Below, piece after piece: positions 9,227 through 18,243 of a DNA stretch of 52,393 nt. Location: the NCBI GenBank assembly GCA_003454835.1, contig DMTA01000334.1:1-52393 (forward strand), given 5' to 3'. A program made the position numbers and the translations under genes. The notes beneath the pieces were generated by a model that was given only the letters and a program-made list of their open reading frames with translations, searched no databases and was not told the DNA's origin. Origin of the DNA: Achromobacter sp. (GTDB lineage: Bacteria; Pseudomonadota; Gammaproteobacteria; Burkholderiales; Burkholderiaceae_B). The first letter of the stretch is position 1; the number at the start of each line of letters is the position of its first letter.

Positions 9227-11839
9227 TTGCGGGAGCACGTCATACCTATCCAATCCGATCTTCAGTTCACCTTTGCCATCGGCGACACATCCTTCGAGGT
9301 CGTCGAATTCACGCTGCAAGAAGGCCTGTCAGAGACCTTTCTTCTTGAAGTGGAACTGGCCAGCAACAACACTGCCATCGACTTCAGCGAGGTGCTGGAC
9401 CGCGCCGCGCTGTTTACCCTTTGGCAAGGCGACACCCCGGTTCGCTACGTCCACGGCGCCGTCTCGTCGTTCGTCCAAAGCGACTCGGGCTTTCGACGCA
9501 CCCGCTACCGCGCCGTGGTCGAGCCGCGACTGGCGCGCCTGAAACTCAGTTCCGACTGGCGCATCTTTCAGGCACTCAGTGTTCCGCAGATCGCTGAAGC
9601 GGTGCTCAAGGCGCATGGTCTTACACAAGACTACGAGCAGCGCAACACGGCCATGCACCAGGCCCGTGAATACTGCGTGCAAGCCGGCGACACCGATTAC
9701 CACTTCGTGGAACGCATCATGCGCGAAGAGGGATTCTTCTATTCGTTCCGCCATAGCGCCGAAGGTCATCAACTTGTCCACAGCGACCGCCTGTTCATCC
9801 ACGGCCGCCTGGGCGGCGACCCTGTCCAATACAACCCCACGCCCGGTGGCGATCGGCCTCAGCCCGCGCTGCACCGATTTTCTTACGCCGAGAACGTGCG
9901 CACCGCACGCCAGACGCAGCGCGATTACACCTTCCATCATCCCCGCTACACCCACCATCACAGCCGCGACGGACGCGACCTGGATCATCAGGGCCGGCGC
10001 TACGAACGCTACGACTACCCGGCACGCGCCAAGTTCGACGAGGCGGGCAGACCCTTCGCCGAGAACCGCCTGCGCGGCCACCGCCGCGATGCCCGCATCG
10101 CGCTGGTCGAAGGCGACGATCCGCGCCTGCAGCCGGGCATCTCGTTCACACTGACCGGTCATCCGCGCGAGGACTTGAATCACGGCTGGCGGCCGGTGCG
10201 CATCGTCCACCGCGGCACGCAACACACCAGCCAGGCCGAGGAAAGCGCCGACGCGCCGCGGGGCACTCATTATCACTACGAAGCAGAGCTGGTGCCGGAC
10301 GACGCCGAGTGGCGCGCCGAGCCGTTGCCCAAACCTCGCATCGACGGGCCACAGAATGCCGTAGTCGTCGGGCCGCCTAACGAAGAGATCTTTACCGACG
10401 AATACGGACGCGTGAAGGTCCAGTTCCCCTGGGACCGTGAAGGCACGCAGGATGAACACAGCTCCTGCTGGATCCGCGTTTCGCAGAACATCGCCGGCGC
10501 CACTTGGGGCCACATGGCCATTCCCCGCATCGGCCAGGAAGTCATCGTCTCGCATTTCGACGGGGACCCGGACCAACCTGTGATCACCGGCCGCGTCTAC
10601 AACCGCCTGCAGTTGCCGCCTTACGAACTGCCGAAGTACAAGGACGTGGCAACGGTCAAGAGCAAGGAACACAAAGGCAACCGAGCCAGCGAACTGCGGC
10701 TGGACGACACGCCATCTCAGATCAGTGCCGCACTGATGAACGATCATGGCGCCAGTCACCTCCACCTGGGGTACCTGACGCATCCACGTCCCAACGGCGG
10801 CGCGCCGCGCGGCGAAGGCTTCGAGCTGCGCACCGATTTGCACGGGACGCTGCGCGCGGCGCAAGGCCTGCTGTTGACCACAGAGACGCAAGCCAATGGC
10901 CAGGGTGGCCAACTCGACCGCGCGGAAATCGTGGCCGTCCTGGAAGCCGCACTACAACTTGCCCGCAGCCTGGGCACCTACGCCGGCGAGCATCAAGGAA
11001 CCCCTCACGACGCCGAGCCGCGCCGGGACCTGACGGGGTTGGTGCGAAACCTGGGCCATGGCGCCAACGACCAGGCCAGCGGGACCGGCGAAGGCGCGGC
11101 GCCTGTCATGGCGCTCTCTGCCCCCGCCGGCATAGCCGCAGGCACTCCCTTTTCCATTGCGTTAGGCGCGGGCGAACAGCTTGATGCCGTCGCCCACGCA
11201 AACCTGCAATTGACGGCCGGTGAACGCGTGGTCGTCAACGCCGGCAACGGCCTTGGCACATTCGCGCAACGGGGAGACATGCGCCACATCGCACATACCG
11301 GCCAGCTGCTCTTGCAGGCGCAACACAACAGCATCCATCTCGACGCCGACAAGAGCGTGGAGGTTCGCGCCAACAACAACCATGTCACGGTGACCGCCGA
11401 CGAGCACATCACGCTGCTGTGTGGCGGCGCCTACATCAAGATGGCTGGCGGCAACATCGAAATGGGGATGCCCGGCGTCTTCACCGTCAAGGCAACCGAC
11501 CACAACTTCACGGGACCGGGAACGATGGTGCCCACGCTGGGCCAATTCTCTGGCCTGCCAGGCCCCTTTAAAGCGTTCTTCGTGCTGCGCGACGCAAGCA
11601 CGAACAAAGTTCTGCCGGACCACGCCTACGAGATCGTCCGCGCCAGCGGCGACATCGTACGCGGACGGACCGACGCGCAGGGCAGGACGCAAGTCGTCAC
11701 CAGCGACACAAGAGAACCTTTGGAGGCTTCGGCAATACCGGATCCTGACGATCTCTTGCATCTGGACGCCAGCTATTGGGACGGCGCTGGGCGCTATTCG
11801 CTGGATTTTCTTCGCAATCCCAACCAGGAGAAAGGCTGA
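9227..11839 (+). CDS. vgrG: Type VI secretion spike protein VgrG (TssI) with C-terminal extension
   Basis: Trimeric spike of the T6SS needle, 870 residues. The gp27-like base is residues 10-370. The gp5 OB-fold is about 375-465 (DEYGRVKVQFPWDREG, SCWIRVSQNIAG, QEVIVSHFDGDPDQPVITG). The DUF2345-type beta-helix is about 560-765. A C-terminal beta-sandwich-like extension (about 780-860; FVLRDAS, YEIVRASGDIVRGRTDAQGRT) resembles the transthyretin-like modules used to dock effectors. The start is TTG, supported by AAAGGAAAGG 7 bases upstream. No tss structural genes are in the window, so this is an orphan vgrG island. The 266 bases upstream (8961-9226) show no clear promoter or structure. Confidence 0.95.
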   Translation: MREHVIPIQSDLQFTFAIGDTSFEVVEFTLQEGLSETFLLEVELASNNTAIDFSEVLDRAALFTLWQGDTPVRYVHGAVSSFVQSDSGFRRTRYRAVVEPRLARLKLSSDWRIFQALSVPQIAEAVLKAHGLTQDYEQRNTAMHQAREYCVQAGDTDYHFVERIMREEGFFYSFRHSAEGHQLVHSDRLFIHGRLGGDPVQYNPTPGGDRPQPALHRFSYAENVRTARQTQRDYTFHHPRYTHHHSRDGRDLDHQGRRYERYDYPARAKFDEAGRPFAENRLRGHRRDARIALVEGDDPRLQPGISFTLTGHPREDLNHGWRPVRIVHRGTQHTSQAEESADAPRGTHYHYEAELVPDDAEWRAEPLPKPRIDGPQNAVVVGPPNEEIFTDEYGRVKVQFPWDREGTQDEHSSCWIRVSQNIAGATWGHMAIPRIGQEVIVSHFDGDPDQPVITGRVYNRLQLPPYELPKYKDVATVKSKEHKGNRASELRLDDTPSQISAALMNDHGASHLHLGYLTHPRPNGGAPRGEGFELRTDLHGTLRAAQGLLLTTETQANGQGGQLDRAEIVAVLEAALQLARSLGTYAGEHQGTPHDAEPRRDLTGLVRNLGHGANDQASGTGEGAAPVMALSAPAGIAAGTPFSIALGAGEQLDAVAHANLQLTAGERVVVNAGNGLGTFAQRGDMRHIAHTGQLLLQAQHNSIHLDADKSVEVRANNNHVTVTADEHITLLCGGAYIKMAGGNIEMGMPGVFTVKATDHNFTGPGTMVPTLGQFSGLPGPFKAFFVLRDASTNKVLPDHAYEIVRASGDIVRGRTDAQGRTQVVTSDTREPLEASAIPDPDDLLHLDASYWDGAGRYSLDFLRNPNQEKG

Positions 11840-11842
11840 ATC

Positions 11843-13171
11843 ATGGCCACCCCAAATATACGGCCCGGGCCAAAGAATCCCGGCGGAAGCACTCGAGGCT
11901 CAACCAAACCTGACGCATCGGGTCAGGTGCTGCCCGTGACCAATCCGCTCGACCTCTGGTACCTGTGCGAGAAGGCGCGCTATGCCAGCGCCAATCCTTA
12001 CCGGCGCGCCAACGATAAAGCGCCGATGTATCAACGCACGGTTGCATTGATGATTCGGGCGGACAACGAACTCTTTGAATATCGCTGGCCGTACTGCGCC
12101 GAAGTCGGCTACGACATGACGAAGACCCCGCCGGCGCCGGTCATGAGCAAAAGGCAGCCGCATCGGCCAAGTTCCTTTCCGCTGTCTCAGTACAAGCGGA
12201 TCAGTAGGCGGCAATTTCCACAGTACAGCAGTCTTGAGGTCGTGGTGGACCTGTTGGGGCTGAAGGAGCTAGAGCAAATAATTCCGGTGCCGTTACCGCC
12301 GGATGTCGAAAACGGAATTTGGCAGGATATTCAGCAACCGCCGACAAGCCCGATGCGAATTCCCGACGTGGTTCGGGTCGTCAACCACACGATGGGAGGT
12401 GCGCCGCAGTACAGTCAGCCAAATCTGGCAAGTGTGATCGAAATGAAGTTTGGGATGGACTCGCTTTCTGATGATCAAAGATTTGCTTACGAAGATATAG
12501 CTGGCGACAGCGAAAAGTTCCGCTTGCTTCATGCGGACCGATGCAACAGCGCCGACAAGCGCCAGCGTCGCGAATGGATGACCGCCGCCCAGAACGAACC
12601 GGTCTATAAACCTGTGTCGCAAGTCATGTCGCTCCCCTTGAGAGCTTCGGCCGATCCGCACGGCTTGGTCGTCGGACTGATTGATGCCGAACACCAAGCC
12701 GCGCGGCAAGTCCTTGAAGTCAGTCCGCCGCCTCCAGGAACCCCTGTGATGAGCGCCCGCCCCGACATGCACGAGGCCAATGCAACGGCCGCTCGGGCGC
12801 GAGCGCAAATCGAGCTTTCGCTTGCCGCCCCGTTCCTATTAGTGGGCGCGGCAGGTATCGGCGCCGGCGTGGCAACGGTTGCTGGAGGCAGTGCAGCGAT
12901 CCCCAGTACAACGCTGACTGCAAGCGCCGGCCCAAGAGTGGTGCACTACGGCCGCCTTGTCGGCTGGGGTCGTCTTATCGGAGGAACTGGTTCAGCGGGA
13001 GCCGCTGTGGCATATGCACAGTCAGAGGACGGAAGTTCCACGCCTGTACTCACCCCCGAACTTCAACGCCAATGGCACGCCTATCAGGAATGGGAAGCCA
13101 GCCAACGATACCAGCCGCGCACGGAACAGCTGTATCTGTTCTGGCCCGACGCGCCGGAGACGAAAAAATGA
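11843..13171 (+). CDS. Putative T6SS nuclease effector, VRR-NUC-like (TseV-type), copy 1
   Basis: A 442-residue protein starting 3 bases after vgrG. Residues 1-135 are a module shared almost exactly with copy 2 and presumably serve delivery. Residues about 170-225 carry a PD-(D/E)XK/VRR-NUC-like core: Asp175 in RIPDVVRV, Glu200-x-Lys202 in VIEMKFG and Gln212 in SDDQR. A basic RQRREW follows. Residues 329-352 and 372-391 are Gly/Ala-rich hydrophobic stretches that might insert in a membrane. The predicted role is DNA cleavage in a recipient cell after T6SS delivery, based on known VRR-NUC effectors (TseV group). Its stop overlaps the immunity start (ATGA), which fits a toxin-immunity pair. The nuclease call rests on motif reading by eye. 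Confidence 0.75.
   Translation: MATPNIRPGPKNPGGSTRGSTKPDASGQVLPVTNPLDLWYLCEKARYASANPYRRANDKAPMYQRTVALMIRADNELFEYRWPYCAEVGYDMTKTPPAPVMSKRQPHRPSSFPLSQYKRISRRQFPQYSSLEVVVDLLGLKELEQIIPVPLPPDVENGIWQDIQQPPTSPMRIPDVVRVVNHTMGGAPQYSQPNLASVIEMKFGMDSLSDDQRFAYEDIAGDSEKFRLLHADRCNSADKRQRREWMTAAQNEPVYKPVSQVMSLPLRASADPHGLVVGLIDAEHQAARQVLEVSPPPPGTPVMSARPDMHEANATAARARAQIELSLAAPFLLVGAAGIGAGVATVAGGSAAIPSTTLTASAGPRVVHYGRLVGWGRLIGGTGSAGAAVAYAQSEDGSSTPVLTPELQRQWHAYQEWEASQRYQPRTEQLYLFWPDAPETKK
11873..12232. repeat. Duplicated effector 5' segment, copy 1
   Basis: Matches 14467-14826 in register with only scattered substitutions over about 360 bases. It encodes the shared N-terminal module (residues 11-140) of the two nuclease effectors. 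The following nuclease-core DNA is visibly less similar. Confidence 0.85.
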
Positions 13172-14346
13172 CCGATTTCTTCAATGCGTTCGATGCCGAA
13201 CGCTGGTACTTCACCTTTGCCGATGAGGACGACAACTCACTTCTTGTCCAGCAAGTCGGGATTGTTGCCATCTTTCATCTCGTTGACGCCTATCTACCGG
13301 TTCGCCGCAAAGGCATCGCGGAGGCATTCTCGCTCTACCACAAACTCTATGGAGACAAACTCAAGGGCGGATATCGCGAGGATAAGCGCATGATCGTCCG
13401 ACCCTTCGCCAAAATGGACTTTGAAGCCTATCGAGACTACATCGTGGACACCAGCCCCATGGGAGTCGTCGAGTTCAAATGCATGTCCAAGTTAAGTCTC
13501 GGGCATGTCAGTGACTATATGTTTGGGGTCTATTCTCCTGCCGGATGGTATGAGCAAGTTCACAAACCTCTTACCACGGTAAGGGCTTATTTGCCTGTAG
13601 AAGAGCTTGCGGGAGAAGGGAAAGCTCGATTCGAGAACTTCCTGTTGAAGTGCTGCGAGTTGCTTCGTCCTCTCCATGGCGCTGCCGGACTCGGGATTCA
13701 GGAATGCCACGATTGGGAGGACTACCAGACGCTTGAACACGAGACAGCCTGGGCATACAGAGGGATAGATGTGTGCGGACCGACCGGAAAGAAGAACTTG
13801 CGCGAGGGCTACAAGAATCTCAACTGGTACACCTTCCTGGCCCATCACTGGATTGCCACCCTAGGCACACCCGAGGAACTGAAGACCAAGCTAAACGACG
13901 AAAGGATCGCACTCCTCCCCTACAAATGGGGCACCGCCATCCGCGCGGGTGATTGGCCAGCACTCGGCAAAGCCGATACAGATCCAAGACCCGATCTCTA
14001 CGTAAAGGTCAACAACGCCATCCGTTCATTGCGCGTGCAAGACGTCGGCTCCCTGCACTACGGCTCCATCGCCGGCGAGGTTCGCTTCAATCGGCTGACC
14101 AGCAACCTCTGGCTGCGCCGCTTCGATACGCCTCAGGAAATCAAGGCCGTGATCGACGAGTCGGGCAACGTCAAAGCAGAGGAGCGTCACTTCCTCCGTA
14201 TGCCCTCGGGCACACCTTGTCCATGGCCCGGTATCTGGATCTGCGAGGAGGAGCCGTCACAGGGAAGGAAGACGTTCATGCACAACGACCTCTTGCCGGA
14301 AGTGAACGGGCAGGTAGTTACCTGGCGTCTGATCAAAGCGTTGTAG
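13168..14346 (+). CDS. DUF3396-like T6SS immunity protein, copy 1
   Basis: A 392-residue cytosolic protein with no signal peptide, as needed against a DNA-targeting toxin. The sequence pattern (VGIVAIFHLVDAYLPV near the start, then GAAGLGIQECHDWEDYQTLEHE, with HHWIATLGTPEEL further on) fits the DUF3396 family, which I recall as immunity partners of VRR-NUC T6SS effectors. It begins inside the effector stop codon. The first about 215 residues differ from copy 2 at many places, whereas the last about 175 are nearly identical, so specificity probably resides in the N-terminal part. Confidence 0.75.
   Translation: MTDFFNAFDAERWYFTFADEDDNSLLVQQVGIVAIFHLVDAYLPVRRKGIAEAFSLYHKLYGDKLKGGYREDKRMIVRPFAKMDFEAYRDYIVDTSPMGVVEFKCMSKLSLGHVSDYMFGVYSPAGWYEQVHKPLTTVRAYLPVEELAGEGKARFENFLLKCCELLRPLHGAAGLGIQECHDWEDYQTLEHETAWAYRGIDVCGPTGKKNLREGYKNLNWYTFLAHHWIATLGTPEELKTKLNDERIALLPYKWGTAIRAGDWPALGKADTDPRPDLYVKVNNAIRSLRVQDVGSLHYGSIAGEVRFNRLTSNLWLRRFDTPQEIKAVIDESGNVKAEERHFLRMPSGTPCPWPGIWICEEEPSQGRKTFMHNDLLPEVNGQVVTWRLIKAL
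13816..14346. repeat. Duplicated immunity 3' segment, copy 1
   Basis: Aligns without gaps to 16410-16940. Long stretches, for example from the codons for QDVGSLHYGS to the SGNVKA codons, are identical or differ by single silent bases. The immunity 5' halves are much less alike, which suggests recent conversion or selection for exchange. Confidence 0.85.
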
Positions 14347-14436
14347 CGGGTCAGCTTCCCGTCTGTGCATCAGCGTACCGACAAGCATAGCCCTGCCAAA
14401 CTCATCCACAACTCCATCAAGGAGAAAGGCTTAACC

Positions 14437-15765
14437 ATGCCCACCCAGCATGTACGTACCGGGCCGAAGAATCCCGGGGGCAGCACCCGAGGCTCGACCA
14501 AACCTGACGCATCGGGCCAGGTGCTGCCCGTGACCAATCCGCTCGACCTCTGGTATCTGTGCGAGAAGGCGCGCTATGCCAGCGCCAATCCGTACCGGCG
14601 TGCCAGCGATAAAGCGCCCATGTATCAACGCACGGTGGCACTGATGATCCGGGCGGATAACGAGCTCTTTGAGTATCGCTGGCCTTACTGCGCCGAAGTC
14701 GGCTACGACATGACGAAGACGCCACCAGCTCCGATCATGAGTAAAAGGCAGCCGCATCGGCCGAGTTCCTTTCCGCTGTCTCAATACAAGCGGATCAGCA
14801 GTCGGCAGTTTCCTCAGTACAGCAGTGTTGAGGTGGTGGTGGACCTGTTGAGTCTGCATGAGTTGGAGGAGATGGTTCCGGTGCCTTTACCTTCAAACGT
14901 CGAAAAAGGGCTTTGGCAGGATATCGAGTCGGAGAACTTAGGGAACTTGCGAATTCCCGATGTTGTGAGAGTCACCAATCACACGATGGGGGGAGCGCCG
15001 CAATACAGCCAACCTAATCTCAACAGCGTAATTGAAATGAAGTTCGGCGGCGATGCGCTTTCGGACAGACAGCAGAAGGCCTACGAGAGAATCGCGGGCG
15101 ACAGACTCAAGTTTCGATTGCTGAACAATGACCGTTGCGACAGAGCGGACAGGCGTCAGCGTCGCGAGTGGATGACCGCTGCACAGCAAGAACCCGTCTA
15201 CAAACCTGTATCGCAGGTCATGTCCCTTCCCCTGCGAGCTTCGGCCGATCCGCACGGTTTGGTCGTTGGCCTGATTGACGACGAGCATCAGGCGGCCCGG
15301 CAGGTTCTTGAAGTCAGCCCGCCTCCGCCTGGAACCCCCGTTTTAAGCGCCAGCCCAGGCATGCGAGAGGCTGCCGCGCAGGCGGCACGGGCTCGCGGAC
15401 AGATTGAAATGTCGCTTGTGGGACCGTTCGTCATCGTAGGCGTCACGGGCATCGGCGCTGGCATGGCCACCGTTGCTGGAGGCAGCGCCGCAGTTTCCGG
15501 AACAACCTTGGCAGCGCGCGCCGGACCTCGAGTCGTGCATTACGGCCGCCTTCTTTCCTGGGCGCGTTTCACGGGCGGGACGGGAGCGGTAGGAGCGCCA
15601 GTGGCCTATGCGAAGTCGGATGACGGAAGCTCCGAGCCTGTACTGTCTCCCGAACTTCAACGCCAATGGAAGGCCTTCCAAGCGTGGGAGGCCAGCCAAC
15701 GTCATCAACCGCGCACGGAGCAACTGTATCTGTTCTGGCCCGATGCGCCGGAGACAAAACAATGA
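14437..15765 (+). CDS. Putative T6SS nuclease effector, VRR-NUC-like (TseV-type), copy 2
   Basis: Paralogue of the 11843 gene with exactly the same length (442 residues). The putative catalytic set is kept at the same positions: Asp175 (RIPDVVRV), Glu200 and Lys202 (VIEMKFG), Gln212 (SDRQQ). The first about 130 residues are almost unchanged. Divergence concentrates around 135-175, 203-240 and the C-terminal hydrophobic region. A good AAGGAGAAAGG ribosome site lies 8 bases before the ATG. It overlaps the next immunity gene by ATGA, as in copy 1. The 90 bases between copy 1 immunity and this gene have no terminator, so the whole array is probably one transcript from vgrG. Confidence 0.75.
   Translation: MPTQHVRTGPKNPGGSTRGSTKPDASGQVLPVTNPLDLWYLCEKARYASANPYRRASDKAPMYQRTVALMIRADNELFEYRWPYCAEVGYDMTKTPPAPIMSKRQPHRPSSFPLSQYKRISSRQFPQYSSVEVVVDLLSLHELEEMVPVPLPSNVEKGLWQDIESENLGNLRIPDVVRVTNHTMGGAPQYSQPNLNSVIEMKFGGDALSDRQQKAYERIAGDRLKFRLLNNDRCDRADRRQRREWMTAAQQEPVYKPVSQVMSLPLRASADPHGLVVGLIDDEHQAARQVLEVSPPPPGTPVLSASPGMREAAAQAARARGQIEMSLVGPFVIVGVTGIGAGMATVAGGSAAVSGTTLAARAGPRVVHYGRLLSWARFTGGTGAVGAPVAYAKSDDGSSEPVLSPELQRQWKAFQAWEASQRHQPRTEQLYLFWPDAPETKQ
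14467..14826. repeat. Duplicated effector 5' segment, copy 2
   Basis: Partner of 11873-12232; the offset is 2594 bases, the length of one effector-immunity unit including the spacer. Confidence 0.85.
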
Positions 15766-16940
15766 CCGATTTCTTTAGCGCGTTCGACGCCGAACGCTGG
15801 GCCTTCACCTTCATGGATGAAGATGACAAAACCCTTCCAGTGCAGCAGGTGGGAATTGTGGCGGTCTTTCATCTTATCGACGCGTATATCCCAGTTCGTC
15901 GCAAAGGCATTGCGGACGCTTTCTGCCTTTACCACGACCTCTATGGCGAGAAGTTGAAGGGGGGATATAGAGAAGACAAGCGGATGATCATTCGCCCCTT
16001 CTCCAAGATGAACTTTGACGCCTATCGGGACTACGTTTTGAAGACCTCCCCAATGAACGCCGTCGAGTTCAAGTGCATGTCTCAACTAAGTCTGGGGCAT
16101 GCCAGTGACTACATGTTTGGCGTTTTTTCTCCAGAAGGCTGGTTCGAGCAGATTCACAAGACATTTACTACTGTCCGGTTCTACCTGCCTGTGGAAGAAA
16201 TCCGTGGTGACGGGAAAGCTCGGTTTGAGAGCTTCTTGCTGAAATGCTGCTCGTTGCTCCGCCCACTCCACGGCGCTGCCGGACTAGGTATTCAGGAATG
16301 CCACAACTGGGGGGACTACCAGACCATCGAGTACGAAACAGCCTGGGCGTACAGAGGCGTTGACCTCTGCACCCCCACGGGAAACGAAGCATGGCGCGAC
16401 GGCTATTCCAATCTCAACTGGTACACCTTCCTTGCCCACCACTGGATTGCCACGTTGGGCACGCCGGAAGAATTGAAGACCGAGCTCAACGACGAACGCA
16501 TCGCCCTTCTCCCCTACGAATGGGGCACCGCCATCCGCGCCGGTGATTGGCCCGCGCTAGGCAAAGCCGAGACGGACCCGACTCCCGACCTGTACGTAAA
16601 GGTCAACAACGCCATCCGATCACTGCGCGTGCAAGACGTCGGCTCTCTGCACTACGGCTCCATCGCCGGCGAGGTCCGCTTCAATCGGCTGACCAGCAAC
16701 CTCTGGCTGCGCCGCTTCGATACGCCGCAGGAAATCAAGGCCGTGATCGACGAGTCGGGCAACGTCAAAGCAGACGAGCGTCACTTCCTGCGTATGCCCT
16801 CGGGCACACCTTGTCCATGGCCTGGCATCTGGATCTGCGAGGAGGAACCGTCACAGGGAAGGAAGACGTTCATGCACAACGAGATCTTGCCGGACGTGGA
16901 CGGCCAAATCGTCACCTGGCGTCTGGTCAAAGCGCTATAG
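15762..16940 (+). CDS. DUF3396-like T6SS immunity protein, copy 2
   Basis: A 392-residue paralogue of the 13168 gene, again starting inside the effector stop (ATGA). The C-terminal half, from NLNWYTFLAHHWIATLGTPE onward, is nearly identical to copy 1 at DNA level, with only scattered changes. The N-terminal half differs at many surface-type positions (for example SPMNAVEFKCMSQLSLGHAS against SPMGVVEFKCMSKLSLGHVS). It is predicted to neutralise the copy 2 nuclease in the producing cell. Confidence 0.75.
   Translation: MTDFFSAFDAERWAFTFMDEDDKTLPVQQVGIVAVFHLIDAYIPVRRKGIADAFCLYHDLYGEKLKGGYREDKRMIIRPFSKMNFDAYRDYVLKTSPMNAVEFKCMSQLSLGHASDYMFGVFSPEGWFEQIHKTFTTVRFYLPVEEIRGDGKARFESFLLKCCSLLRPLHGAAGLGIQECHNWGDYQTIEYETAWAYRGVDLCTPTGNEAWRDGYSNLNWYTFLAHHWIATLGTPEELKTELNDERIALLPYEWGTAIRAGDWPALGKAETDPTPDLYVKVNNAIRSLRVQDVGSLHYGSIAGEVRFNRLTSNLWLRRFDTPQEIKAVIDESGNVKADERHFLRMPSGTPCPWPGIWICEEEPSQGRKTFMHNEILPDVDGQIVTWRLVKAL
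16410..16940. repeat. Duplicated immunity 3' segment, copy 2
   Basis: Partner of 13816-14346, at the same 2594-base offset. Confidence 0.85.
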
Positions 16941-16956
16941 CGGAGGCAACAACTCA

Positions 16957-17247
16957 ATGCCAGAAATCATCCGCAAAGACGATAGCACCGACCACGGCGG
17001 ATTGGTGCTTGAGGGTTTCCCGCGCACCAACCTCAATGGCAAACCCATGGCCGGCGTCGGCCATCAGGTTTCATGCCCCAAATGCGAGGGCGTCTTTCCC
17101 ATCGTCGAGGGCAGTCCGACATACAAGGTCAATGGCATCCCGGTTGCGCTGAACGGCATGAAGACAGCGTGTGGCGCCCGTCTGCTCGCCAGCGGCTCGA
17201 AAGCGCGCGTCGACGGCCACGCGGTCCGGGATCATCTGCCTGAGTGA
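16957..17247 (+). CDS. PAAR domain spike-tip protein
   Basis: A 96-residue protein that should cap the VgrG spike. It has the PAAR pattern: IRKDDSTDHGGLVLEG at the start, then KPMAGVGHQVSCPKCEG, and near the end HAVRDHLPE. The Cys pair and histidines can supply the zinc at the cone tip. The ATG is 10 bases after GGAGG, 16 bases after the second immunity gene. A bare PAAR with no fused toxin closing a vgrG-effector array is typical, and it may help load either nuclease. Confidence 0.88.
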   Translation: MPEIIRKDDSTDHGGLVLEGFPRTNLNGKPMAGVGHQVSCPKCEGVFPIVEGSPTYKVNGIPVALNGMKTACGARLLASGSKARVDGHAVRDHLPE

Positions 17248-17250
17248 CCC

Positions 17251-18072
17251 TCACCCCCGCTCAACCTTCCATCCCATCTCGGCCGATATCCCGGCAGCCG
17301 CGCCCTGCACCACCGGCACCATCTCGCGCATGCGCTCCAGCGACATATAGGGCACGGTGCTCGACACACTGATGGCGGCGACGATGCCGCTGGAGGCATC
17401 GCGCACGGGCGCTGCCACGCAGCGGATCGAAGGCTCGTTGTCTTCCAGGTCGAACGCATAACCCTGCGACGCGTAATCGCGCATACGGTCGCGGAACGCC
17501 TCCCAGCCTTGCTGTCCGCCGGGCGCGCGCGACGACACCGGCGCGCCGACGCGATGCAGCGCCTTCCACTGCGGCTCGTCCGCGTCCAGCAGCAACGCCT
17601 TGCCCACACCGGTCGCGGCGAGCGGCATACGGTGGCCGACCCGCGATCGCATTTCCAATCCCTTTTTGCCCGGAATCTTCTCCAGGTACAGCACGTCGTT
17701 GTTGTCGCGCACCGCCAGGTGAATCGTGTCGCCGGTCATGTCGGCCAGGCTGTCCAGATAGGGACGCGCCAGCGTCGCCAGCGGAAAGGCCTCGCGCGCC
17801 TGAAAGCCCAGCTCGATCAACTTGGGCCCCAGCACGTAGCCCACACCCGGCAGTGCGCGCAGGTAGCGCTCTTGCACCAGACAGCTTGCAAGCCGGTGCG
17901 TCGTGCTGCGCGCCACGCCGATGCGCGCGCAGATTTCCTTCAGGTCGCGGGCGCCATCGGCCACGGCCTGCACCACGGCAAGACCGCGCATCAGCGTCTG
18001 CGTGCCGGCGGGCGCGGCGGCATCGGGGTCAAGCGTGGCGGGTTGCTCCGGGGGCAGTGTGGTGGCAGTCAT
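17251..18072 (-). CDS. IclR-family regulator of the dgo operon
   Basis: Transcription factor of 273 residues. The N-terminal winged helix-turn-helix (about 28-90) contains LMRGLAVVQAVADGARDLKE and ARSTTHRLASCLVQERYL. The C-terminal effector domain (105-270) has LVREN-like DTIHLAVRDNNDVLYLE and MPLAATGVGKALL, typical of IclR proteins. It is divergent from dgoK with overlapping promoters, so control of the galactonate genes and of itself is the natural reading. E. coli uses a GntR-type DgoR instead, so this is a different regulator class. The start at 18072 is chosen because residues upstream of it do not resemble the family. Confidence 0.9.
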   Translation of the reverse strand: MTATTLPPEQPATLDPDAAAPAGTQTLMRGLAVVQAVADGARDLKEICARIGVARSTTHRLASCLVQERYLRALPGVGYVLGPKLIELGFQAREAFPLATLARPYLDSLADMTGDTIHLAVRDNNDVLYLEKIPGKKGLEMRSRVGHRMPLAATGVGKALLLDADEPQWKALHRVGAPVSSRAPGGQQGWEAFRDRMRDYASQGYAFDLEDNEPSIRCVAAPVRDASSGIVAAISVSSTVPYMSLERMREMVPVVQGAAAGISAEMGWKVERG

Positions 18073-18243
18073 GTTGCAAAGGCAAAGTTGCGGCGCGGTG
18101 GGAAAGATCGGCAAGCATATCCGGCGCCGCGGCACGGATGCGTAGGTAAGGCGGGAATCCACGGCGCTTCGCCGAGCAAACGAGTCACTTCGGATGCCAT
18201 TGAAAGGCCAATCCAAACGCGCCACGAATTCCCTGTATGTGGG

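Noticed and set aside
9227..17247. Complete T6SS gene cluster
   Set aside because: No tssB/C, tssJ-M, hcp or clpV genes are present; only the spike, effectors and PAAR.
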